From H2-BAC3 sp045863035 (GTDB taxonomy: Bacteria > Bacteroidota > Ignavibacteria > Ignavibacteriales > Ignavibacteriaceae): a DNA stretch of 64,000 nt. The position numbers and the translations under genes are program-made. Position 1 is the stretch's first letter. Each line of letters opens with the position of its first letter. The stretch spans positions 1-64,000 of the forward strand of contig BTUV01000008.1 in NCBI GenBank assembly GCA_045863035.1, in the 5' to 3' direction. Below are positions 44,643-52,800 of the stretch, piece after piece. The notes beneath the pieces are model-generated. The model saw only the letters and a program-made list of their open reading frames with translations. It was not told the origin of the DNA and searched no databases.

Positions 44643-45484
44643 TCGATTGAATAACCCAGCGCAAATTGATGTGAAAGACCAAGTACAGGATGAATTATCG
44701 TTGCATAATCAGCGGTTATACCCATATACATAAACGAAACACCTGCTGAGTATTGGCGGGAAGCAAACTGTATGCCTGTCATAATCATCAGGTATTCTGA
44801 TGGTCTGATTTCTACACCGGCAAGTTGTTCTGCCTTAAACCCTGTCTCATTTTTGAAGGCGAATGAAACAGCAATAAAATCGTCTTCCTGGTATCGTAGT
44901 CCCAAAAATGAGGTCTGACCTATTTGGTCTTCAGTATTGCTCCAGCTTGCGTTCGTCAGATTTATAATAGACGTACCCAGTGATAAGGAAGGAAGAATTT
45001 TGTACTGAAATCCGGTTGAAAAAACAGGCACAAGAGAACTTCCGTAGCCCTCAATTTTGAGGTGTGCTGCCTGAAGTGAGAATCCGGCTGAAATTCCATA
45101 AAACTCTCTGCCCGCTGAAAGCAGGAAGGTGTTTTCGCGGTAAAGTTTATAGCCATAGGAGGAAACAGCAGCGGTCAGGCGGGTTTCAGCTACTGTAAAA
45201 CTTCCTCCAGCGCCAAAAACTGCAAGCTCACTAAGCCCGAAGGGAGAGGGAGAGTAAAATGATGTAATTTCAATTCGGTTGTTGGGCGAGAAAAGAGCCG
45301 GATTTAGTACAGTTGAAAAAAGATCCTGCCGGGCTGAAATTACTGCATTACTGACAGCGCTCTGCCTTACCCCATGATAAAACTGAGCAAATACCTGCAC
45401 AGGAGCTATCAGAAGCACCAGGAGGAGCGCCACTCGGATCACCGGGAAATATCCGAAATTCCCGAAGTAATTCATGGATTTCAA
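44639..45484 (-). CDS. PorV/PorQ-like outer-membrane barrel
   Basis: A 281-residue exported protein with a signal peptide (cleavage near VFAQ), an NPALF motif after the N-terminus and repeated beta strands ending with ALGYSIE. The NPA motif near the first strand is typical of the FadL-like barrels that include PorV, PorQ and PorP of the T9SS. It is shorter than PorV (about 390). It is divergent from the porD-like gene and coupled by ATGA overlap to the HhH/barrel gene. Confidence 0.5.
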   Translation of the reverse strand: MKSMNYFGNFGYFPVIRVALLLVLLIAPVQVFAQFYHGVRQSAVSNAVISARQDLFSTVLNPALFSPNNRIEITSFYSPSPFGLSELAVFGAGGSFTVAETRLTAAVSSYGYKLYRENTFLLSAGREFYGISAGFSLQAAHLKIEGYGSSLVPVFSTGFQYKILPSLSLGTSIINLTNASWSNTEDQIGQTSFLGLRYQEDDFIAVSFAFKNETGFKAEQLAGVEIRPSEYLMIMTGIQFASRQYSAGVSFMYMGITADYATIIHPVLGLSHQFALGYSIE

Positions 45485-45547
45485 GGGAGTTAAAATTTTC
45501 CTAAATTGCTATATTCAAAATTGCAAAAACAAATCCCGGAAAGCAAA

Positions 45548-46426
45548 ATGAGAACTTTTCTGATTTTCTTAGTAGTACTGATGACCCGAGCAGTTTCGGC
45601 ACAAGAACTGCAGGCGACAGTTACTGCGAATTTTCAGAATCTGCCGGTTGTCAATAAAGAGATACTCACAAATTTTGCGGCTGATGTAGAGAACTATATC
45701 AATAATACACGGTTTACCGGTAGTGAATGGCCTTACGCCAAAATCCGTTGTTCTTTCCAGATTTCCTTCATTTCTGCTACAGACGAACTTAACTATCAGG
45801 CGCAGCTTGTTGTGGTAAGCCAGCGACAGATATATAAATCTGATAAATTTTCTCCCATGCTCCGTGTGTTTGACTCTAACTGGAATCTGATGTACGAAAG
45901 AAATCAGCAGTTTTATTTTAATCCTATGATGTTCAGCTCAATCACCAGTCTTCTTGATTATTACGCATATATCATAATCGGACTGGATGAAGATTCATGG
46001 GAAAAACTTGCGGGGACTGATAACTTTAAGAGAGCCGCGGATATAGTAAACCTTGCGGCATCATCCCGCTATTCAAAAGGATGGGAGTCTGCAACAGGAA
46101 GTTATAACCGAAAAGACCTGGTTGAAAATATGCTGAATGAAAAATACCGCCTTTTCAGAGAAGCATTTGCTGATTATCATCTCGGTGTTGATCTTTCAGT
46201 GAGAAACAGAAAATCAGCTCAGGAAAGAGTAGTTAAAATTGTTGAAGCTTTGGAATCAATTCAGTCACAGATTGATTTGAAGAGCGTTTATCCTAAAACA
46301 TTTTTTGATGCAAAACATGGTGAGATCGTAGATTTACTTTCAGACTATGGAGATAAAGAAGTATTCAGAAAGCTGAAAAAACTTGATCCGCCTCACGCAT
46401 CAAAGTATGATGAGATGCTGAGATAA
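45548..46426 (+). CDS. porD: DUF4835 / PorD-like T9SS protein
   Basis: A 292-residue exported protein with a signal peptide (cleavage near VSAQ). The mature body has the DUF4835 pattern: QATVTANFQNL near the N-terminus, QIYKSDKFSPMLRVFDSNWNL, then YYAYIIIGLDEDS, and a helical C-terminus with IVEALESI. PorD is required for type IX secretion in Porphyromonas. Here the gene is not beside coaBC/recN as in many Bacteroidota but opposite a PorV-like barrel. The ATG at 45548 gives the signal peptide; an earlier start adds 14 residues. Confidence 0.8.
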   Translation: MRTFLIFLVVLMTRAVSAQELQATVTANFQNLPVVNKEILTNFAADVENYINNTRFTGSEWPYAKIRCSFQISFISATDELNYQAQLVVVSQRQIYKSDKFSPMLRVFDSNWNLMYERNQQFYFNPMMFSSITSLLDYYAYIIIGLDEDSWEKLAGTDNFKRAADIVNLAASSRYSKGWESATGSYNRKDLVENMLNEKYRLFREAFADYHLGVDLSVRNRKSAQERVVKIVEALESIQSQIDLKSVYPKTFFDAKHGEIVDLLSDYGDKEVFRKLKKLDPPHASKYDEMLR

Positions 46427-46430
46427 TAAG

Positions 46431-48395
46431 TTATCGGAGAGTTACTCTCCGGATATATGTCCCCTGAGGAATCCGGTTAACTGCGTCGATGCCGCCGGTA
46501 ACACTCCCAAACACTGTATATCTGCCGTTCAAATGGGGATAGTACCACTGTGTGATGAACCATTGCGAACCTTCAGTATCTTTCCCGGCGCTTGCCATCC
46601 CAAGTGTGCCCGGTATATATGGCAGCCAGGAATATTCAGAAATTATTTCATAACCCGGACCGCCCCAGCCAGTACCGGTTCTGTCACCCGCCTGTATAAC
46701 AAATCCGGGAACAACCCTGTGGAACAGAATACCGTTAAAAAACCCATCTTTTGAAAGTTTGACAAAATTCCCGGCAGAAAAGGGGGCAATTCCATGATTG
46801 AATTCAATCCGAATCACTCCTTCATCTGTTTCAATATCAGCCCCTTTGTAAGTGAAGGAATTCTGCAATAGTTCGTTAAAGAGCTTAATCCTTTCTTCAT
46901 CTTCCATTATCGCAGGAGTTTGACCGCTCAGGGAAGCAATGGAGTTTAACTTAGAACTTCCCGCAATTTTCTGAAATTCACTTTTTTCGTCCGGGAAATA
47001 TTTTGTCAGAAAATTAAAGATGGAGATGAGTGCCTCATTAAAATTTGCGTCATCAATCCGTTTTTTGAAAAGGTTGAGAAGCCCGGATTTATAATAATCC
47101 GGATTCAGCATAATAAGCTCTTGAATTGCTCCGTCAGCAAATGTTGAAATCAGCGGGGAGTCACCTGTTGCAATAATTATTCGTATATACTGTTCAAACA
47201 ACGGATTTTGCAAAAGCTGCTTTTGGTTTCCCTCAGTGAAAATCTGACTAAAAGACTGCAGGCGTGCCGGCTGATCAAGTCCGGGGAAATCCGGGAGAGT
47301 AAATTCAAGCAGCTTATCAACTGTTGTCCCAATCACTCCTTGCGCCATATACCAGTAACTGCGGTTGAGTTTCGCTTCATAATCCGCCAGTAGTTGATTG
47401 CCCTGAGCAGGATTGAGGTAAAGCAGGGTTAATATATACTCTTGTGAGACAGCGGAGCTCTTAACAACATCAATCCTTTTCTTAAGTATAGCGGTTAAAT
47501 AAGCTGATGCTTTTTCAGAAAAAGTATTTTGTCTGATTTGCTGAGCGGTCTGAAACACTGTGCCATCTTCCTGATGGGTAAGCAGTTTCCCAAGAGTTTC
47601 AAAATCCTTCTGTTTGGTGAAATGATAATGCTTCAGTGAATTGATTGCTTCAGTGCGTACTGAAAAATTCCGGTGACTGAGATACGGTTTTATCACAAGA
47701 AGCGTCCTGAGTGAGTCAGTATTCCTGCGGTAAAGCTGCAGTAGCCCGGTTAACACGTCCTCATTTTTTATCCGTCTCACCTGAGCGAGATAATTTTCAG
47801 CTATTTTTTTGAAGTCAGATGATTTACCAAATCTGTTGAGGGTAAAAAGCGCTGAAAGTTTTCTCTCCGTATTACCCGCGCTCAGTTCTTCAAGCAGGAT
47901 TTTCTTCTGAATCGAGTCAGTTTTAATCTGCCTGCTTCTAAAATGAAAAATTGCGTTTGAGATACCAGGCAGCTTCTTTCCTGGCAACCATTTTTTGTAT
48001 AACCTGTCAAAATCCTCCATCGAGCCGGTCAATCCGAGAGTTTCAACTGCTAAAGCTTTTAGTTTGACTGATTCTCCTGATGAGAAGTTTGACCAGAGAT
48101 AATCTGAAATTTTTCCGGATGAAATTTGTTTTCCCAGTGCGAAAGATATCTCACTTTCATATTTAGCAAATGGGAGCGCAGTAATTACCGGGATAAAATC
48201 TGCATGGGGCATATTACCGGCAGCAAGGAGACCTGCTTTAACTGAATCGCTATCCTGCGCATGGAGATACTGCAGAACCGGCTTTGGTTCAGAGGTGCGA
48301 AAAAAAAGACTCCTCAGCAGGGAGGAGTCTCGTTGTGTAAACTGTGGAAACAGAAGCTCTGAAAAGAAAATCAGAATAAGGAGGGCACTGCGCAT
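46431..48395 (-). CDS. HEAT-repeat cyclophilin-type peptidyl-prolyl isomerase
   Basis: A 654-residue exported protein with a signal peptide at 1-17, a long alpha-helical HEAT-like region (about 30-480) and a C-terminal cyclophilin domain (about 510-654) with GFFNGILFHRVVPGFVIQAGD, GTLGMASAG and GSQWFITQ. It speeds proline isomerisation in envelope proteins. HEAT plus cyclophilin fusions occur in Bacteroidota. It overlaps the acyltransferase gene upstream by one base (TGATG), so it is in the ceramide operon. Confidence 0.85.
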   Translation of the reverse strand: MRSALLILIFFSELLFPQFTQRDSSLLRSLFFRTSEPKPVLQYLHAQDSDSVKAGLLAAGNMPHADFIPVITALPFAKYESEISFALGKQISSGKISDYLWSNFSSGESVKLKALAVETLGLTGSMEDFDRLYKKWLPGKKLPGISNAIFHFRSRQIKTDSIQKKILLEELSAGNTERKLSALFTLNRFGKSSDFKKIAENYLAQVRRIKNEDVLTGLLQLYRRNTDSLRTLLVIKPYLSHRNFSVRTEAINSLKHYHFTKQKDFETLGKLLTHQEDGTVFQTAQQIRQNTFSEKASAYLTAILKKRIDVVKSSAVSQEYILTLLYLNPAQGNQLLADYEAKLNRSYWYMAQGVIGTTVDKLLEFTLPDFPGLDQPARLQSFSQIFTEGNQKQLLQNPLFEQYIRIIIATGDSPLISTFADGAIQELIMLNPDYYKSGLLNLFKKRIDDANFNEALISIFNFLTKYFPDEKSEFQKIAGSSKLNSIASLSGQTPAIMEDEERIKLFNELLQNSFTYKGADIETDEGVIRIEFNHGIAPFSAGNFVKLSKDGFFNGILFHRVVPGFVIQAGDRTGTGWGGPGYEIISEYSWLPYIPGTLGMASAGKDTEGSQWFITQWYYPHLNGRYTVFGSVTGGIDAVNRIPQGTYIRRVTLR

Positions 48396-49516
48396 CAGAT
48401 AGGTTTGTCGTAGATGCGATATTTTTTATATACTTTACCGTGCATGGCTTCAGCGCCGCGGTTCATCATCGTGTTATCTTCCAGAATCCAGGATGCTTCA
48501 CCTCTCATTATGCCAATTTTTTCCGCACGTTTAAGGACTTCCCAATAAAAAATTGCATCAAGTCCTTTTTTCTGATATTCAGGAATAACACCTAAGATGA
48601 TAATCCGTGCCCATGAGATATGTTTTTTCCCGGTGAGCAGGTGGTACCATCCAAAGGGGAAAAGGTGACCGTTCATCTTTTTGAAAACAGCATTGTAATC
48701 AAGCATACAGAGCGCAAACCCCGCCACTTTTCCATCAATCTCACCAAACAGAACTATGGATGGTTCCACTATTGGTTTAAGATCAGCGGCGACCGCGTCA
48801 ATCTCTTTGTCGGTCATGGGAACAAATCCCCAATTAGGCGCCCATGCTTTGTTATATACATACTTAACCTTTTCAAGCTCTGACTTGAAATCTTTCATAT
48901 TGATTTCACGGATGGTAATGCCAGAGCGCTGTTTTGCTATTTCAGCAATACGCTCAATCTTTTTTTCCTGTACCATATCTTTGTTTTCAATGGAGTAGGC
49001 AAAAAGGTCTTTTGCTTTGGTAAAACCATAATTAGCACAGAGGTCATTATAATAAGGCGGATTGTAAGACATCAGCAGACGAGGCGGATCATCATATCCT
49101 TCAAAGAGCATACCGTATTCATCATTGCTGGATGGGTTAGCAGGTCCGCGCATATTATCAAAACCGCGTTTTTTCAGCCATTCTTTGGCAGCATCAAAAA
49201 GGGCATTTGCCACCTCCTGATCGTTGTAGCATTCAAAAAATCCGAAAAATCCGGTTTTATCATTATGATGCTCATTGTGCAAATCATTTTTAATTGCAGC
49301 AATTCTACCACATAGTTTACCGTCTTTGTAAGCAAGGAAATAATCTGCATCACCATGCTCAAAGAAAGGATTTTTATCCTTGCTGAGAACCTTCTTGCGG
49401 TCCATGATGAGATGAGGCACCCAGTTGGGATCATCTTTATATACTTCCCAGGGAAATTTGATAAAAGTCATTAATTGACTTTTGTCCGCTACATGGACAA
49501 TTTCCACTTTGCTCAT
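48395..49516 (-). CDS. GNAT-fold acyltransferase, candidate bacterial ceramide synthase
   Basis: A 373-residue cytoplasmic protein. N-terminal blocks (FPWEVYKDDPNWVPHL, NPFFEHGDADYFLA, GFFGFFEC) belong to a widespread GNAT-like family, and a second half carries an acyl-CoA-binding type loop (GVIPEYQKKGLDAIF). Its ATG overlaps the spt stop by 4 bp, the tightest coupling possible. Bacterial ceramide synthase (bCerS), described in Caulobacter, is an acyltransferase functioning with Spt and CerR. From context I infer N-acylation of 3-ketosphinganine here. Direct homology to bCerS was not tested. Confidence 0.6.
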   Translation of the reverse strand: MSKVEIVHVADKSQLMTFIKFPWEVYKDDPNWVPHLIMDRKKVLSKDKNPFFEHGDADYFLAYKDGKLCGRIAAIKNDLHNEHHNDKTGFFGFFECYNDQEVANALFDAAKEWLKKRGFDNMRGPANPSSNDEYGMLFEGYDDPPRLLMSYNPPYYNDLCANYGFTKAKDLFAYSIENKDMVQEKKIERIAEIAKQRSGITIREINMKDFKSELEKVKYVYNKAWAPNWGFVPMTDKEIDAVAADLKPIVEPSIVLFGEIDGKVAGFALCMLDYNAVFKKMNGHLFPFGWYHLLTGKKHISWARIIILGVIPEYQKKGLDAIFYWEVLKRAEKIGIMRGEASWILEDNTMMNRGAEAMHGKVYKKYRIYDKPI

Positions 49517-50706
49517 TCAATTAATCCTAACTGTTTACCGGTTTTCTTAAATGTGTCTATGATGTAGTCAAGATGTTCATCTTCATGTGTGGACATATAG
49601 CTTGTCCTCATCATCTGACGACCTTGCGGAACGCCTGGCGAAATAAACACATTAACAAAAACACCCGCATCGTAAAGCAGGCGCCACATCTGAAATGCCA
49701 GTTCATCGCTTCCTACAATAACAGGAACAATTGCAGTTCTGCCGTCAACTACATTGAAGCCCGCTTCCTTCAGTTCGGTTCTGACTTTTGATGCATTTCT
49801 GATCAGTTTTGTTACGCGCTCAGGTTCAGCTTCAAGTATTTCAAGGGCAGCTAACGCGGCAGCCACAGAGGCCGGGGTTGGTGAAGCGCTGAAAATGAGA
49901 GCAGGGGATGAATGTTTCAGAAAGTTTATCACACGTTCTTCTCCGGCAACAAAACCGCCGAGAGAAGCAAACGTTTTACTGAAAGTACCCATGGTGAGGT
50001 CAATTTCATCTTCGAGGTCAAATTCACTTGCGGTTCCTCTTCCGCCTTTGCCAATCACTCCTGTTGAGTGAGCATCATCAATAAGAACTTTTGCGTTATA
50101 CTTTTTGGCAATTGAGTTAAGAGTCTTCAGATCAACAATCTCTCCGCCGGTTGAAAATACTCCGTCACTCACTAATAATTTACCTGCCTCAAGCGGGAGT
50201 TTTTTCATTACCCGCTCAAGATCATTCATGTCATTGTGTTTGTAACGGACAATTTCGGCGGTTGCACCTCTTGCCATGAGATTACCTGCAACTATACAGG
50301 CATGATTATCTCTGTCAGAAACCACGTATTCGCCACGATTAACAAGAGTCGGGATGATACCCTGTGCAGTCTGGTAACCTGTGGAATACAGAAGAACTGC
50401 GGGCTTGTTAAAGAACTTCGCGAGGCGGAATTCAAGCTCATTGTGGAGGTCAATCGTGCCTGTCAGGTAACGTGAACCTGAGCAGCCGGTGCCATATTTT
50501 TCAATAGCTTTTATAGCTGCTTCTTTTACCTTTGGGTGTGAGGTCAGACCAAGATAATTGTTTGAACCGGCCATTACAACCTTTCGCCCTTCAATCTGGA
50601 CGACAGGTCCTTCATTTTCCTGAATAGGACGAAAGTAAGGGTATAAGTTCATGGCCTTTATTTCATCGGCCCGTGTAAACTCATGACATTTTTTAAATAG
50701 ATCCAA
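49513..50706 (-). CDS. spt: Serine palmitoyltransferase (alpha-oxoamine synthase family)
   Basis: A PLP enzyme condensing serine with palmitoyl-CoA, the first sphingolipid step. It opens near LYPYFRPIQ, close to the LYAYFRPIQ of Sphingobacterium Spt. It has GTGCSGSRYLTGT, DNHAC, DDAHS (about 210-214) and the PLP lysine K244 in TFSKTFASLGG. Length is 397 residues from TTG 50706, matching the roughly 399 of known Spt. The TTG is chosen because GGAGGA (50711-50716) is ideally spaced before it. An upstream TTG at 50745 falls inside a promoter-like element. KBL/BioF-type activity is less likely. Confidence 0.82.
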   Translation of the reverse strand: MDLFKKCHEFTRADEIKAMNLYPYFRPIQENEGPVVQIEGRKVVMAGSNNYLGLTSHPKVKEAAIKAIEKYGTGCSGSRYLTGTIDLHNELEFRLAKFFNKPAVLLYSTGYQTAQGIIPTLVNRGEYVVSDRDNHACIVAGNLMARGATAEIVRYKHNDMNDLERVMKKLPLEAGKLLVSDGVFSTGGEIVDLKTLNSIAKKYNAKVLIDDAHSTGVIGKGGRGTASEFDLEDEIDLTMGTFSKTFASLGGFVAGEERVINFLKHSSPALIFSASPTPASVAAALAALEILEAEPERVTKLIRNASKVRTELKEAGFNVVDGRTAIVPVIVGSDELAFQMWRLLYDAGVFVNVFISPGVPQGRQMMRTSYMSTHEDEHLDYIIDTFKKTGKQLGLIE

Positions 50707-50710
50707 ATAC

Positions 50711-50750
50711 TCCTCCGAAGTAATATCGTATAGAAAAACTTTCAAATATA
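50711..50750 (-). promoter_or_regulatory. spt promoter -7 element and Shine-Dalgarno site
   Basis: On the minus strand TATATTTG (50743-50750) matches the Bacteroidota -7 consensus TAnnTTTG, and GGAGGA (50711-50716) is a near-perfect ribosome binding site 4-5 bases before the TTG at 50706. A clear -33 TTTG at the right distance is not seen. Together they imply a leader of about 30 bases and decide the start. Confidence 0.5.
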
Positions 50751-50811
50751 AAGATTATTTTGGTAAATCAGTTTTAAAATTTTGATCAATAGAGACCTAA
50801 TTAGAAGGAAA

Positions 50812-51798
50812 ATGAATAAAATTGCAGTAATAACCGGCGGAAATGGGTTTGTAGGAAGTCATCTGGTGGATCTTCTCCTTGAAAAGGGTTATCACGTCCG
50901 CTGCATTGTCCGTAAATCAAGTGACTTAAAGTGGCTTAATGGTAAACCTGTGGAGCTTCATGCTGTCGGGCTTGAGGATAAAACTGCACTGGAAAAAGTG
51001 CTCAACGGAGCTGATTACCTTTATCATGTGGCGGGGGTGGTCAAATCTAAAAAGCCGGAAGGATATTTTAAGGGCAACGTTGAAGCTACAAAAACCCTGC
51101 TTGAGGCGGCGCTCTCAGCCCGCACAACCTTAAAACGTGTGTTGACCGTCAGTTCACAGACCGCCGCAGGCCCATCACGAGACGGGAAGCCGGTAACTGA
51201 GGATATGAATTGTCATCCACTAACCACATACGGTCGAAGCAAAAGGAAGCAGGAACTTACTGCACAGAAGTATATGGATAAGCTCCCCATTACCATATGC
51301 CGTGCTCCGGCTGTTTACGGTGAGAGAGATACGGAGATATTTATCTATTTCAATACTTTTTCAAAGGGGATAACCACTTCGGTAGGTTTTGATAAGAAAA
51401 AGGTTAGTCTGATTCATGTACGCGATTTGGTAAGAGGGCTCACGATGGCAGCAGAGTCCGAAAAATCAAAAGGGGAAATTTATTTTATATCTTCCTCCGA
51501 GTATTATACATGGAAAGAAATAGGTGCTGTTACATCCGAAGTACTTCAGAAGAAAGCGTTAACCATTCCGGTACCCCACGCTATTGTATTTGCTATTGCA
51601 GCGGTTGCGCAGTTCTTTTCACTTTTCAGCAGCAAAGCTGCAACACTGAATATAGAAAAGGCGAGAGATTTAACACAGAGTTACTGGATTTGTGACAGCA
51701 GTAAAGCGAATAGTGATTTTGGCTTTAAGCAGGAGATTTCAATTGAACAGGGTATTGAGCAAACGTGCGCTTGGTATAAAAAAGAGGGATGGATATAG
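50812..51798 (+). CDS. cerR: NAD-dependent epimerase/dehydratase-family reductase, candidate CerR
   Basis: A 328-residue extended SDR with GGNGFVGSH (9-17), active site S113/S114, Y139 and K143 (TTYGRSK), and a C-terminal hydrophobic segment (about 255-275). It is divergent from spt, sharing about 100 bp of regulatory DNA. In Caulobacter, CerR of this superfamily reduces the 3-keto group after acylation, so this gene would complete ceramide synthesis. The assignment rests on context plus fold. The ATG at 50812 has TTAGAAGGAA upstream. Confidence 0.6.
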   Translation: MNKIAVITGGNGFVGSHLVDLLLEKGYHVRCIVRKSSDLKWLNGKPVELHAVGLEDKTALEKVLNGADYLYHVAGVVKSKKPEGYFKGNVEATKTLLEAALSARTTLKRVLTVSSQTAAGPSRDGKPVTEDMNCHPLTTYGRSKRKQELTAQKYMDKLPITICRAPAVYGERDTEIFIYFNTFSKGITTSVGFDKKKVSLIHVRDLVRGLTMAAESEKSKGEIYFISSSEYYTWKEIGAVTSEVLQKKALTIPVPHAIVFAIAAVAQFFSLFSSKAATLNIEKARDLTQSYWICDSSKANSDFGFKQEISIEQGIEQTCAWYKKEGWI

Positions 51799-51807
51799 TC
51801 CTGTAAT

Positions 51808-52218
51808 TCACGGCAAATCTTTGGCCCCTTCTCTTACCCAGACAGTAATACCTTCAATTTGGTTCTTAGTCAGCGGATAATAGTTCAGCGGCGGCATCGG
51901 ATAAAGTGACATTCCCCGTATTGATTGCACAAGACGACTGTTATCCGGCTCTCCCGGGAATACAATATCAAAACTTGCAGTCACGTTCTGATGTGAAGTA
52001 AGCGCAAGACCACCTGCCCTGTCAGCATCATTATGACAACCGGCATTGTTACATTTCAAATCAAATACCGGCTGAAGATGTCTGCGGAAACTCACCCCAG
52101 CAGATGGGATGATAATGTTATCAAGTTCGGCTGTATTATTGGTATCATCGCAGCCAGAAGAGATGATCAGTGAAGCAAACAGCATTATCAGAATCGCAGA
52201 ATGGATAAGTTTTTTCAT
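51808..52218 (-). CDS. Cytochrome c-like lipoprotein with CX4CH motif
   Basis: A 136-residue protein with lipobox ISSGC (lipidated C23). The mature part has HLQPVFDLKCNNAGCHND: a haem-type motif with four residues between cysteines (C56, C61, H62) rather than the usual two. Possible axial methionines are M103 or M108 (LYPMPP). The layout resembles Planctomycete-type cytochrome C domains (PSCyt1). It is probably an envelope electron carrier, but haem attachment is unproven. It is convergent with cerR, 9 bp apart. Confidence 0.65.
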   Translation of the reverse strand: MKKLIHSAILIMLFASLIISSGCDDTNNTAELDNIIIPSAGVSFRRHLQPVFDLKCNNAGCHNDADRAGGLALTSHQNVTASFDIVFPGEPDNSRLVQSIRGMSLYPMPPLNYYPLTKNQIEGITVWVREGAKDLP

Positions 52219-52375
52219 CCGGTAAAGTTACTCTCTTTCATTTTATTGGTCAATGTTTTTAATTCCACCCAAAAACAGAATTTTCGCGCTGTATCGCATT
52301 GATTTAAGACCGCATTTGGCTGTATCATTTTAATACAGTATATCGTTCCAATACAATAACCGCCCCTGAAACCAT

Positions 52376-52431
52376 CATTTATGACCATTTATGACTGTTT
52401 TAATACTGTTCAAATTGGCATACTTCTTGAA
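52376..52431 (+). promoter_or_regulatory. Candidate sigma-54 promoter with tandem 10-bp repeat
   Basis: TTGGCA (52415-52420) and TTGAA (52427-52431) align with the sigma-54 consensus TTGGCAC-N5-TTGCW at correct -24/-12 spacing, except that the -12 C is replaced by A. Just upstream, CATTTATGAC is repeated without a gap (52376-52385 and 52386-52395), a possible activator site. A further TTTTAATAC motif occurs at 52329-52337 and 52399-52407. The putative start would lie about 30 bases before the next ATG. Confidence 0.4.
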
Positions 52432-52475
52432 TTATAGGTATCAGAATAATTAATAATAAAAAAAGAAGGTTACCA

Positions 52476-52745
52476 ATGGAATTATCTGACGTATTTGCTC
52501 TCGTAGCGGTTTTGGTTATTGGCGGCGGAATCTTCTCAGTACTAACAGCATATTTGGTGTACAAAATGAAAAGCACAAAAAGAACTTCAGCAGTTTCAGT
52601 TCCGGGAATTAAAGTTCAAAAAAGCTATTATCAGCCGGCTGAATATAAAAGTCCGGAAAAAATGTATTCTATGACCATAAGTTCAAGCGCCGGATATCAG
52701 GCAGTACCAGGACCGGCAAGAATAGTTGATTTTCGATACCGCTAA
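52476..52745 (+). CDS. Small single-pass membrane protein
   Basis: 89 residues with one transmembrane helix (about 7-29), a basic cytoplasmic KMKSTKR junction and a Tyr/Pro/Ser-rich tail. No family is recognised. The ATG has AGAAGGT just upstream. It has its own promoter region with an unusual sigma-54-like element and its own terminator, so it is a monocistronic, regulated gene. A role in envelope stress (compare small Psp proteins) is only a guess from size and promoter. Confidence 0.6.
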   Translation: MELSDVFALVAVLVIGGGIFSVLTAYLVYKMKSTKRTSAVSVPGIKVQKSYYQPAEYKSPEKMYSMTISSSAGYQAVPGPARIVDFRYR

Positions 52746-52755
52746 GAGTGGTTAT

Positions 52756-52800
52756 CATTCTGCTCCGCCAGGGGTTGGCGGAGCGGAATGTCTTTATTTG
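52756..52800. terminator. Terminator between the small membrane protein and the M28 gene
   Basis: A long stem pairs GCTCCGCC (52762-52769) with GGCGGAGC (52777-52784), extended by CATTC/GAATG beyond a mismatch, followed by a T-rich stretch (52791-52799). It serves the plus-strand gene and probably the convergent one. Confidence 0.8.

Noticed and set aside
49513..50706. Annotation as glycine C-acetyltransferase (kbl) or biotin synthase enzyme bioF
   Set aside because: The LYPYFRPIQ start and coupling to an acyltransferase and reductase fit serine palmitoyltransferase better; no tdh or bio genes are near.
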